Assembly (NCBI GenBank): GCA_015491585.1
Contig: WFVQ01000123.1
Coordinates: 1 to 10,407, forward strand
From: Deltaproteobacteria bacterium
Lineage (GTDB): Bacteria; Desulfobacterota; Dissulfuribacteria; Dissulfuribacterales; S140-46
DNA length: 10,407 nt
Direction: 5' to 3'
The position numbers were made by a program, and so were the translations under genes. Under the pieces are notes generated by a model. It did not search any database. It was not told the origin of the DNA and saw only the letters and a list, made by a program, of their open reading frames with translations. This document shows, piece by piece, positions 1-7,499 of the stretch; position 1 is the first letter of the stretch, and each line of letters begins with the position of its first letter.

Positions 1-302
1 AGGTAGCCCTCGAAGGGCTCTCGCCAGATGCCCACGCAAGCGCAAGGCGCCTTGCGGAGATAATATCCCTGGTGCGCAGGTCGGGCCTTCCCGCCATCTT
101 CTTCATAAAAGGCGAAAGCCCCAAGGCCGCCAAAGTGATCGCCAAGGAGACCGGGGCGCGCCCCTTGGCGTTGAGCACCGGTGCAGTGTTGACCCGCTCA
201 GACATAAGGAAGGGGAGAGGATTCCTGAAGCTGCTGGAAGAGGATCTCCTGGCCTTGGAGAAAGGGCTCCAGTGTGTCAGCCCCTCTTCAGGAGCGCCAT
301 GA
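1..302 (+). CDS. C-terminal part of a probable metal ABC transporter substrate-binding protein (ZnuA/TroA-like), cut by the window edge
   Basis: The reading frame is open from base 3 to a TGA at 300-302, giving 99 visible residues. The 5' part lies outside the window. The visible pattern fits the last alpha/beta lobe of periplasmic zinc/manganese-binding proteins of ABC importers: an amphipathic helix with LAEIISLVRRSG, a strand PAIFFIKGE, the segment SPKAAKVIAKETGARPLAL, then a long terminal helix LLEEDLLALEKGL. Such proteins capture a divalent metal outside the membrane and deliver it to a ZnuB/ZnuC-type permease and ATPase. In the family an acidic metal ligand usually follows the 'ETGA' strand (often within a DPLG-like turn); here that place reads ALSTGAVLTR with no acidic residue. 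The substrate is therefore uncertain, and a non-zinc or divergent binding protein is possible. The gene converges on rsmB and overlaps its 3' end by 26 bp. The assignment rests on a short fragment. Confidence 0.6.
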   Translation, partial: VALEGLSPDAHASARRLAEIISLVRRSGLPAIFFIKGESPKAAKVIAKETGARPLALSTGAVLTRSDIRKGRGFLKLLEEDLLALEKGLQCVSPSSGAP

Positions 303-1623
303 AGAAGAGGTCGGGGCCCATCGAAATGGGCGCGGTACGGAAGAATCCGGCATTGTCAACGAACCGGCGGGCAGGCTCTGGCAGGGTCAGCCTCAAGTCG
401 GCGATCTCCATGCCCCCTCCTCGCTGAATGCATTTATCAACCACCCCTAAGGTCTCTTGCCGCGTCTGGGTGCATGTACAGTAGAGAAGCCGCCCCCCTG
501 GTCTGAGGCACTTGATGCCAAGCTCCAGGATGGACCACTGCTTGGCGGCCAGCGAAGCGATGGAGGAAGGGGTTCGGTTCCACTTTATGTCAGGATGGCG
601 CCTGATGGTGCCCAGCCCAGAGCAGGGAGCATCCACCATCACGGCATCGAAGGGCCCGTGCTCCATTAGGGCATCGGGATCCACTGTCTTGATCCCGTCT
701 GCTCCAAGGCGAAGGGCGTTCTCTTCCAGCAGGGAGAGCCTGGCCGGTTCGGGATCGCTGGCCCATATCTCCGCATCCGCGAGCTCTGCCAGGTGTGTAG
801 TCTTGCCACCTACTCCTGCACACATATCGAGTATCCGCTCTCCCTTCCTGGGAGCAATGGCGAAAGAGGCGAGCTGTGCCGCCTCATCCTGGACATAGAA
901 CAGCCCCTCCCCGAACCCTGGCAGCGAAGAGGGAGAGGTGACATCCTTCACTATCACGGCAGCCGGAGAGATGCCCCCTGGCCTTGCCGCCACTCCGTTC
1001 TCCCGCATCATAGCCAAAAACTCAGACAGGCCTATACGCCTGAGATTCACCCTGAGCACCAGAGGGGCCCTCTGGTTGTTGAAGCGCATAATCTCTTCCG
1101 CTCCGGCCCTGCCATAATCGGCCTCGAACAGGGCCGCCATCCAGACTGGATAGGCAAAGGCAGCGGCGGCCCACTGCTTCCAGGCCATCCCCTTCCTCTC
1201 CACAAGCCTCGCAGCCTCTCTCCCTTTGGACTCCACTCTCCTGGCGATACGCCGTAACACAGCATTGACCAACCCCTTCGCCCAGGCGTGACCAGCCCTG
1301 GCCAGCAGCTCAACACTCTCTCCAACGGCAGCGTGAACCGCCACACCATCCAGAAACAGCAATTGGTATGCGCCGATCCTGAGCACTATTCGGACCTTCA
1401 GGGGAATGCCAGAGGGCTTGGACAAAAGACGGTCCAGGTGGTAGTCGAGAAGGGAGCGCCAGCGGACGACCCCGTTTACCAGCTCCCAGAGGAGCGCGTT
1501 CTCCCGCCTCCCAGGACCTGGAACATGGGCGGCCGCCACAGCGGAGAGGGGCTTCCTGAGGCGGGCCGGTGTCGTCTCCCATGAGACGAGGGCGCGCAGG
1601 GCCGCGGACCTAACCTTTGACAT
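277..1623 (-). CDS. rsmB: 16S rRNA (cytosine967-C5)-methyltransferase RsmB
   Basis: The 448-residue protein has the RsmB layout: a NusB-like helical RNA-binding domain at about 1-130 (RENALLWELVNGVVRW, VNAVLRRI), a linker, then a Rossmann-fold SAM-dependent methyltransferase domain. Visible motifs are the SAM-binding loop DMCAGVGGKTTH (266-277), DAPCSGLG (331-338, with C334) followed by RRHPDIKW, and YCTCT (381-385), where C384 aligns with the catalytic nucleophile of RNA m5C methyltransferases. The known reaction is methylation of C967 of 16S rRNA by S-adenosylmethionine in the cytoplasm. The frame is open 47 codons further upstream, but that stretch lies in fmt and does not resemble the family, so I place the start at the ATG at 1623, which reads MSKVRSAALRAL. 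This start overlaps the end of fmt by 14 bp and has no Shine-Dalgarno sequence (the preceding bases are pyrimidine-rich), so translation is probably coupled to fmt. The stop lies inside the convergent upstream gene. Confidence 0.95.
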   Translation of the reverse strand: MSKVRSAALRALVSWETTPARLRKPLSAVAAAHVPGPGRRENALLWELVNGVVRWRSLLDYHLDRLLSKPSGIPLKVRIVLRIGAYQLLFLDGVAVHAAVGESVELLARAGHAWAKGLVNAVLRRIARRVESKGREAARLVERKGMAWKQWAAAAFAYPVWMAALFEADYGRAGAEEIMRFNNQRAPLVLRVNLRRIGLSEFLAMMRENGVAARPGGISPAAVIVKDVTSPSSLPGFGEGLFYVQDEAAQLASFAIAPRKGERILDMCAGVGGKTTHLAELADAEIWASDPEPARLSLLEENALRLGADGIKTVDPDALMEHGPFDAVMVDAPCSGLGTIRRHPDIKWNRTPSSIASLAAKQWSILELGIKCLRPGGRLLYCTCTQTRQETLGVVDKCIQRGGGMEIADLRLTLPEPARRFVDNAGFFRTAPISMGPDLFFMALLKRG

Positions 1624-2575
1624 GGCTGGAGGAGAAGCGGACTCCCGGCGGCAGGGGCCGCCCCCTGAGGAAGTCGGCGGCCTTGAGCCTGCGCTTGCCC
1701 GGCCACTGGATCTCCTCGAAGGCAACCACCCCGTCTCCAGCGGCCACGGCCAAGCCCTCTGCATCCGCCCGGATCACCTCTCCCGGCCTTGCCTCCCCGA
1801 TATCCCCTCCTGGCAGATGGGGAGAGAAGAGGCGAACGCGGTGTCCATCCAGAAAGGAGTAGGCCCCTGGCGAGGGATCAAGGGCCCTGACAAGGTTGAA
1901 GATCGAGACCGCGCCCTTCTCCCAATCTATCTCCGCCATTTCCTTGGTGATCATCGGGGCGAGAGAGGCACCTTCACTTGGCTGGGGCCTCGGAGTCAGA
2001 CGCCCCTCCTTCAAAAGGCCGAGGGCCCTAACCAGCAGCCGCGCGCCGAGCTCTGCCATGCGGCCGTACAGCGAACCAAAGCTCTCCCGCGCCCCTATCT
2101 CCAGGCTCTCCTGAAGCAGGATAGGTCCCGTATCCATGCCCTCGTCCATCTCCATAATGGTTATTCCTGTCTCCCTGCAGCCGTCGAGGATAGCCCATTG
2201 GATAGGGGCCGCTCCCCGGTAGCGGGGCAGGAGTGAACCATGAACGTTGATGGGCATAATGGATGGAACGGAAAGGAGCTCCTTGGAGAGGATCTGACCG
2301 TATGCAGCCACCACCAGCAGGTCCGGAGCCAGGCCGGCCACCTCCTCCACGAACTCGGGGGCCGATGCCTTGATCGGCTGGCTGACCGGAAGCCCTTTCT
2401 CCTTGGCAAACAGCTTCACCGGAGGCGGCACAGGCCTGCGGCCCCGTCCCTTGGGTCTGTCTGGCTGGGTGACCACCTGGATCACCTCCTCCCCCGACTC
2501 CAGAAGCGCCCGCAGAGATGGAACAGCGAACTCAGGAGTCCCCATGAACACTATGCGGAACCGCCTAACGGTCAT
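1610..2575 (-). CDS. fmt: Methionyl-tRNA formyltransferase
   Basis: The 321-residue protein is full length for Fmt. It formylates the amino group of initiator Met-tRNA using 10-formyltetrahydrofolate, in the cytoplasm. The N-terminal Rossmann-like domain starts RIVFMGTPEFAVPSL. The folate and catalytic region is NVHGSLLPRYRGAAPIQW, with N110 and H112, followed by MDTGPILLQ with D148; these match the Asn-His-Asp catalytic triad of the family. The C-terminal OB-like tRNA-binding domain occupies roughly 210-315 (ITKEMAEIDWEK, NLVRALDPSPGAY, IQWPGKRRL). The ATG at 2573-2575 is preceded by GAGGAGG at good spacing, and it overlaps the def stop codon region by 11 bp, so translational coupling within def-fmt-rsmB is likely. 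No anomalies are seen. Confidence 0.98.
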   Translation of the reverse strand: MTVRRFRIVFMGTPEFAVPSLRALLESGEEVIQVVTQPDRPKGRGRRPVPPPVKLFAKEKGLPVSQPIKASAPEFVEEVAGLAPDLLVVAAYGQILSKELLSVPSIMPINVHGSLLPRYRGAAPIQWAILDGCRETGITIMEMDEGMDTGPILLQESLEIGARESFGSLYGRMAELGARLLVRALGLLKEGRLTPRPQPSEGASLAPMITKEMAEIDWEKGAVSIFNLVRALDPSPGAYSFLDGHRVRLFSPHLPGGDIGEARPGEVIRADAEGLAVAAGDGVVAFEEIQWPGKRRLKAADFLRGRPLPPGVRFSSSHVKG

Positions 2576-3092
2576 TGGCCTCCTCTTCCAACCTCGCCAG
2601 GATCTTTGCCCATTTCTTCCTGAAAAGGGCCCTCTTCACAGGATTGAGCCTGTCGACGAAACAGATGCCGTCAAGATGGTCGATCTCGTGTTGAATACAC
2701 CTGGCCAGAAGCCCCCCTGCGCCGAAACGCAGCTCCTTGCCGTCCAGGTCGTAACAACTCACCTCCACCTCGGAAAACCGCTTCAGCGGCGCACCGTAGC
2801 CCGGTACGCTCAGGCAGCCCTCCTCCGCCACCTCCTCACCGTCGCCAGCGACTATGACGGGATTCACCAAGACCAGTGGGCCATCGGTGCCGCCCTCTTC
2901 AGGCGGCCTCTGTATGTCTATCACCACCAGCCGCACCAGCTCTCCTACCTGGTTTGCGGCGAGACCTATTCCCTCGGCCTTGTACATGGTCTTCAGCATC
3001 TCGTCGGCCAACCGTTTTATGGCCCCGTCCAACCGGCGCACCGGCTCGGCCCTGCTCTTCAATATCTCGTGGGGATAGACAAGTATCTTCAT
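2565..3092 (-). CDS. def: Peptide deformylase
   Basis: The 175-residue protein has all three peptide deformylase motifs: GIGLAANQ (41-48), EGCLSVPG (91-98, metal ligand C93) and HEIDHLDG (135-142, metal ligands H135 and H139, catalytic E136). The enzyme removes the formyl group from the N-terminal methionine of nascent proteins at the ribosome, using a ferrous or similar divalent metal. The start MKILVYPHEILK is the usual N-terminus and has a GAGGA six bases upstream. It is the first gene of the overlapping def-fmt-rsmB unit. Only 50 bp separate it from the large gene upstream on the same strand, and I see neither a clear terminator nor a clear promoter in those 50 bp. Transcription could therefore come from read-through or from a promoter inside the 3' end of the large gene. 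Confidence 0.98.
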   Translation of the reverse strand: MKILVYPHEILKSRAEPVRRLDGAIKRLADEMLKTMYKAEGIGLAANQVGELVRLVVIDIQRPPEEGGTDGPLVLVNPVIVAGDGEEVAEEGCLSVPGYGAPLKRFSEVEVSCYDLDGKELRFGAGGLLARCIQHEIDHLDGICFVDRLNPVKRALFRKKWAKILARLEEEANDR

Positions 3093-3142
3093 CCGAAATC
3101 CTCGTGCCGTCTCTTCGGCCCGCTACAATCTTCGCCCATAAA

Positions 3143-6100
3143 TCACTTCAGATCCAGTATGAGTTTCCCAATATTCAGGTTGTAAGTGACGCCACCCCCT
3201 CCAGCGGCGGTGAAATAGACCCAGCCGGGCCCGCTATCCTTGGGGATGAGACTGCCTATGAATCCTCCAGGCACCAGTCCGGCCCGCCTCCATGGCCCCC
3301 AAGGATTGGCGGCTTCGTACAGGGCGGCCACTGGAATGGGATCGGTTACTCCAGATTGTCCAGCCTCTTCCCCAGGAGCCGTACCGACCAGACCGCAGAA
3401 GAGTAGATATGTATTTGTGTACTCATGATACATGGCTGAACACTGGGCCCGGGTATGCAAGCCCGCCAAAGGAACGGCGCTCTTTTGGTCGGAACACCAG
3501 ATTGGTTCGCCGGAGTCATCAAGCCCAGCGTAGTATTCATAATTAGCGTAGTTCAATATGGGATCGTCGGTTGGATCCACCCTATATCCCTGTGTTATAG
3601 GCACCCTGGCAAGATAGATCTGCTGATCCGTTGGAACACTGCCCACCTCTCCGGGTGTGGCAAGAGCATAGAGGTAGCCATCGCGGTTGAGCTCGTAGGC
3701 CTGGCCCATATTGATAAACATCATGACCTTGAAGTTGCTATCTGCGCCCCAAGGACTCCCATCTACCTTGTGCCATTGGACGCCATAATCGTCGGAGTAG
3801 GCCAGATAGCCGTGGGTAGGTTCGCCGGCTGGATAGTGCATATGGGCGTAGAGGCGCCCATTGATGAATATTAGGCTCGATGGTTTATCGGAGGTAGTAA
3901 GGGCCGAAAGATCACCGTATGGAATATGACGCCCTACTACACACTGATCTGGCCCGGTACAGGGATCAAAATTTGGCACCGTCCCACTGAGCCGAATAAG
4001 CCCGGCATTCGTATACTGGCAGAGCGGTAGACAACTATCGCAACTGAACACCTGACAATACTCATTGTTCATATCCTTCACCAGGTAACAACCTGGGCTC
4101 TGCTCCACATATGCCTCATCATAGATGTCGAATTGATCCAATAACAGGGTAGGAAGGCAGTCTGTCATTCCGGTTGCATCACCAAAGGCGAGATACAGAT
4201 TCCCATCGTCTGCCCAGGTGTTGGGCCATAGATCGCCCATGGCCGGAATCGAGGTATATGCCCCCTCGAACCTTACCCCTTGAATGGCACATGCGGTACA
4301 TTCACCGGCCTCATCAGGTGTGCCATCGAAGATCAAATAAGTATGATAGGGTTCTGTGGTGAAAGCACCTTGCGGCCTGAAGGTAGTACCGCTACTCACG
4401 TCTTCCACCAGTGCACATTGGGCAACGGTATGATCAAATTGGCTAAAGGCAAACAGCACCTCGCCGGCAAATCCATCCTTGGTCCAACTCACCCCGAGCC
4501 ATTGATCTCCGTCTCCAATGAGATGGCGATGTTGCATAAAGTGGTAAACTCGCTTGTAGTCCAGGTTGTATCTACGGATGAAGCTCATGGTTTCGTCGGA
4601 CCAAAGACTTCCGATCTGCGCACCATAAACCGGAACCACTCCCTTGGAAGCCAGGGTCCGGTAATAACTTTCTGGCTCTACAACCATATCTGCACTGTAA
4701 CGATAAAGCCCGTATTCACGGCCTTTGATCCTGGAATATGCTTCTCTCGCCGCTGCATCCTCGGCGGTGCCCAAGGACTCGGCACCAAAACCCCCGCTGG
4801 AGATACCGATCGGCCCTGCCCCTTCAATGTATATCTCTGTAATGCCGGCGTCCCGCCAAGCCTTTTGCATAGCCATGGAGGTCGACAGCACCGGCTCGGG
4901 CTGAGCCGCGCCGCCGTCGACGTAGGTTCCAAAAGTGAGCCAAGAATCCACCAAAAAGCCAGAGAATGGCGCGCTGGTGTGGATAGACTTGACCTGTCCC
5001 AAGGCATAATCAAACCAACCGCCATCCAGCACCGTACCCGTCACATCGTCATAGCCGGCCACCTCCGGAACACCACTGATGCTCCACCTGACCCATTCTG
5101 GATGCTCCAGAAGGAGTGGTGATGAATTGGATAAATGGCCCGGGGTGTTCCACAAGACCAGTTCAATGCCCTGCTGCGCCGCCTGCTGGGCCAAGTAGTC
5201 GAGCCCCGGTTGGCCCCCTTGGAGGGGGCTGGGCGTAATGCGCCAAGGTGCGTTCCCTGATCCCCAACTTCCACTCCCAACGAGGTATTCATTGGGCGAA
5301 TGGTCCCAATCGGATTCCCAAGGGGCATCCAACATCAGCACCGCGAATCCGTAATGACCGGCCCGGGGAAGCTGTTCCTGAGCGGTCTTGAAGAACAGGG
5401 ACTGCTCCAACGGAGGCTGTCCTTGTGCCGGATCCGGGCGCTGGTTCCAGTTGGACCAGATCATTATGGGCTTGGGATCAACCTCATCGACTCCAACCTG
5501 TTTCCTGTAGACGCTGGCCAGGGAATCGTAAAGGTCTGTCCAGAGATCCAGGGCGCCCCATTTATCGCCGACGGTATCACTACTCCACAACCAACCCCTG
5601 GCTGCACTACTCCTCTTGCTTCCGGCCGCCAAAGGCAAGGACACATCCACATAGTGATAACCGTCTTCGTCGACAACCTTGACTTTTGCCGCTGTCACCC
5701 TGTCAAAACCACTCAAGAATATGCCCTGTCTACCTCCGGTGAAATAATATGGTTGGCTATCGGCGAAGTACCACTTTTCAGGGATGGTAAAGGGGGCTAT
5801 GAAATCAATTTGTGCCTCATACCACCGTCCCCACGTCTGCTGAAAGGCCCAGTTGCCATACATGGCCCTGACAGGCTCCAAGATGTTGAACCAAGTGGCT
5901 CCTGGGACATTGTGGACTTCTACACTCCACGATACCCCAGAGAAGGTATGTCCAACGGCTGAGGTATCAACAGCGGAAAAACGCCACTGCAGCGTTGCGT
6001 TGTCACCCTCCGACGGGAAAGACAGGGTTAGGACCACCGTTTGACCGTCCACTCGCGCGTCGGCCAAAGTGGCATCTGATAGCGGAAGGGTCCTGGTCCC

Positions 6101-7285
6101 GCGTCCTCCTCGCCTGGGCCACTCCATGCCATTGGCGGCCCGCTCCTCCAAATAAGACGCCCAATCGGTTACCCCGCCTACACTCCCGTCTCCAACTACT
6201 GTAAGGGCAGGAACGCCAGAACGAAGCCCACTGTCCTTCATTATCAGCCGATCAGCCACCACCAACTCCTCTAAGGCCGAAATACCGCCGGAGGAGGATC
6301 GGACAAACCGGATCATAATGTGCTTGGGAAATAGGATGGAAATAGACTCTTGATCTATGGCCAGGCTCGGGGCCTCTGAAGGGTATGAAATGGTTTGCGT
6401 ATCACCACTTAAAAGAGAGATGCCATCTCCCTTGAAAAAGAGATGTGCCCGGTGTGAAGAATCCGATGAATCGGAATATTGGAAGTGGACCTCTCCTTGG
6501 CCCACCGAGATCAGGGGCATTAGAGAGGTCCCATCAAGTTGGGCCTGAAGAAAAAAACTGATCAACTTGGCCTCATTTCCACTGAACTTAACAAAGATTC
6601 TGGTTGCGCCTTTCAGGCTGTCAGGTAATTGGGTCTCAACGCTATGGGAACCTCCACCAGGCGACGACCATACCTGGATCCAGTTAACCCCGTCACTGGA
6701 TAAGGAAACGGATGCTCCTCCCCCTTGATCCACGATTTTTGTCAAGAGTTCTCCATTGGTGGAAGAGAGGCTGAGTCCAGTCACTGGCAGGCCAAAATCG
6801 AACTCATAAATCAGATCTCCAACCCAATAAATTCCATTCTCCCCCCTATCCATCACCAGGGCCGAAACACTATCCACGGATGCATCCATGAGGACCCTGG
6901 GCACAGCTTTACCTTCCGGCAGATGCAAAAGGTCCTCTACGTCGGTCCCAGCAGGAATGTATTGACTTCTTCCGCGAAATACAGGGGAAAAATCGTCGTG
7001 ATAAGTATATTTGGTCATACCTCCAGGCCCTACCTCAAAGAGTGCCCCCGTCAGCATAGCACTCACGAGCCTGATCCCATTAATAGTAGGGTTATAAATT
7101 TTACCAATGGCCATTAGCCCCAGAGTCAACTGGGTGTTGCTATCGGAATGAAGCAAGACCGACTGATCTGAAGCAGATATCTCCACCTGAACCACGTTGA
7201 GTTCCCCAATTGCAGGCGAGGAATCGAGACATAGGAAGAATAGCCAGCACCAAACAACAAAGAGGAAGTGTGATTTGGATACCAT
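3143..7285 (-). CDS. Very large exported multidomain protein: carbohydrate-binding-like sandwich, glycoside-hydrolase-like TIM barrel, DUF4185-like beta-propeller
   Basis: This is about 1380 residues; the exact family is not recognised. Numbering is from the ATG at 7285. Residues 1-27 form a signal peptide (MVSKSH, hydrophobic 7-20, SPAIG before the cleavage region; no lipobox). Residues about 60-255 resemble a discoidin/sialidase-type carbohydrate-binding sandwich (LSLSSTNGELL, VSLSSDGVNWIQVWSS). Residues about 360-590 look like the beta-supersandwich that precedes the barrel in GH31/GH36-like enzymes. Residues about 604-952 read as a TIM barrel: MIWSNWNQRP, LMLDAPWE (D653), GIELVLWNTPG (709-719), EHPEWVRW (727-734), GFLVDSW (776-782, candidate nucleophile D780), IYIEG (E821). 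Residues about 1013-1380 match a DUF4185-like five-bladed propeller: GDLWPNTWADDGNLY, SDDYGVQW, IYLARVP, NPWGPW. The protein is probably secreted or periplasmic. G+C content is lower than in its neighbours. The frame also opens at 7309, but Shine-Dalgarno spacing favours 7285. Catalysis is inferred, not shown. Confidence 0.62.
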   Translation of the reverse strand: MVSKSHFLFVVWCWLFFLCLDSSPAIGELNVVQVEISASDQSVLLHSDSNTQLTLGLMAIGKIYNPTINGIRLVSAMLTGALFEVGPGGMTKYTYHDDFSPVFRGRSQYIPAGTDVEDLLHLPEGKAVPRVLMDASVDSVSALVMDRGENGIYWVGDLIYEFDFGLPVTGLSLSSTNGELLTKIVDQGGGASVSLSSDGVNWIQVWSSPGGGSHSVETQLPDSLKGATRIFVKFSGNEAKLISFFLQAQLDGTSLMPLISVGQGEVHFQYSDSSDSSHRAHLFFKGDGISLLSGDTQTISYPSEAPSLAIDQESISILFPKHIMIRFVRSSSGGISALEELVVADRLIMKDSGLRSGVPALTVVGDGSVGGVTDWASYLEERAANGMEWPRRGGRGTRTLPLSDATLADARVDGQTVVLTLSFPSEGDNATLQWRFSAVDTSAVGHTFSGVSWSVEVHNVPGATWFNILEPVRAMYGNWAFQQTWGRWYEAQIDFIAPFTIPEKWYFADSQPYYFTGGRQGIFLSGFDRVTAAKVKVVDEDGYHYVDVSLPLAAGSKRSSAARGWLWSSDTVGDKWGALDLWTDLYDSLASVYRKQVGVDEVDPKPIMIWSNWNQRPDPAQGQPPLEQSLFFKTAQEQLPRAGHYGFAVLMLDAPWESDWDHSPNEYLVGSGSWGSGNAPWRITPSPLQGGQPGLDYLAQQAAQQGIELVLWNTPGHLSNSSPLLLEHPEWVRWSISGVPEVAGYDDVTGTVLDGGWFDYALGQVKSIHTSAPFSGFLVDSWLTFGTYVDGGAAQPEPVLSTSMAMQKAWRDAGITEIYIEGAGPIGISSGGFGAESLGTAEDAAAREAYSRIKGREYGLYRYSADMVVEPESYYRTLASKGVVPVYGAQIGSLWSDETMSFIRRYNLDYKRVYHFMQHRHLIGDGDQWLGVSWTKDGFAGEVLFAFSQFDHTVAQCALVEDVSSGTTFRPQGAFTTEPYHTYLIFDGTPDEAGECTACAIQGVRFEGAYTSIPAMGDLWPNTWADDGNLYLAFGDATGMTDCLPTLLLDQFDIYDEAYVEQSPGCYLVKDMNNEYCQVFSCDSCLPLCQYTNAGLIRLSGTVPNFDPCTGPDQCVVGRHIPYGDLSALTTSDKPSSLIFINGRLYAHMHYPAGEPTHGYLAYSDDYGVQWHKVDGSPWGADSNFKVMMFINMGQAYELNRDGYLYALATPGEVGSVPTDQQIYLARVPITQGYRVDPTDDPILNYANYEYYAGLDDSGEPIWCSDQKSAVPLAGLHTRAQCSAMYHEYTNTYLLFCGLVGTAPGEEAGQSGVTDPIPVAALYEAANPWGPWRRAGLVPGGFIGSLIPKDSGPGWVYFTAAGGGGVTYNLNIGKLILDLK

Positions 7286-7291
7286 CATAGA

Positions 7292-7297
7292 CCTCCC
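7292..7297 (-). promoter_or_regulatory. Ribosome binding site that sets the start of the large exported protein
   Basis: GGGAGG on the minus strand lies six bases before the ATG at 7285-7283 and three bases before the ATG at 7288-7286. The first ATG in the frame (7309-7307) lies upstream of this site, so using it would place the Shine-Dalgarno inside the gene. The site therefore favours the shorter protein, which then begins directly with a compact signal peptide. Confidence 0.65.
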
Positions 7298-7332
7298 AAA
7301 GCTACTCATGGCATAAAAGCATCCAATTAAAA

Positions 7333-7338
7333 ATTATA
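7333..7338 (-). promoter_or_regulatory. Probable -10 element of the promoter of the large exported protein gene
   Basis: A perfect TATAAT is read on the minus strand within the most AT-rich stretch of the window (15 of 60 G+C at 7321-7380). It would start transcription near 7326, about 40 bases before the preferred ATG. The -35 region is only a T-run (TTTTTG at 16 bp spacing), a weak match to TTGACA. A run of TATATATAT sits in the spacer. The position between the tRNA and the gene fits a dedicated promoter. Confidence 0.5.
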
Positions 7339-7422
7339 GAAGATATATATAGGACAAAAAAATAGAGGGAATGTAACTGGAGAAAGGAAGTAACATATGA
7401 ATTGCTCAAAAGTCATCCAACA

Positions 7423-7499
7423 TGGTCGGGACGGCAGGATTTGAACCTGCGACCCCAGCGTCCCGAACGCTGTGCTCTACCAGGCTGAGCCACGTCCCG
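7423..7499 (-). tRNA. tRNA-Pro, anticodon CGG
   Basis: The minus strand folds as a full 77-nt cloverleaf: acceptor CGGGACG pairing with CGTCCCG, D arm GCTC/GAGC, anticodon stem CAGCG/CGCTG with loop TTCGGGA (anticodon CGG, codon CCG), T arm GCAGG/CCTGC with TTCAAAT, discriminator A, and an encoded CCA at 7425-7423. It lies upstream of the large exported protein gene on the same strand, separated from it by the AT-rich region, and it points away from the Mth938-like gene. No terminator hairpin is evident directly after it. Confidence 0.98.

Noticed and set aside
3103..3120. Small inverted repeat GCCG/CGGC between the large gene and def, as a possible terminator
   Set aside because: The stem is only four bases and no T-run follows on the minus strand.
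2370..3185. A 271-codon plus-strand frame opposite fmt and def
   Set aside because: It lies fully antisense to conserved enzymes with intact motifs and shows no family features.
4280..5122. A 280-codon plus-strand frame opposite the large exported protein
   Set aside because: The minus-strand frame has a signal peptide and recognisable repeats and motifs. This one has none, and nothing resembling a start region.
7423..7450. tRNA 3' end as an attachment site for an integrated element
   Set aside because: I found no second copy of this 28-base stretch elsewhere in the window, and there is no integrase or other mobility gene.
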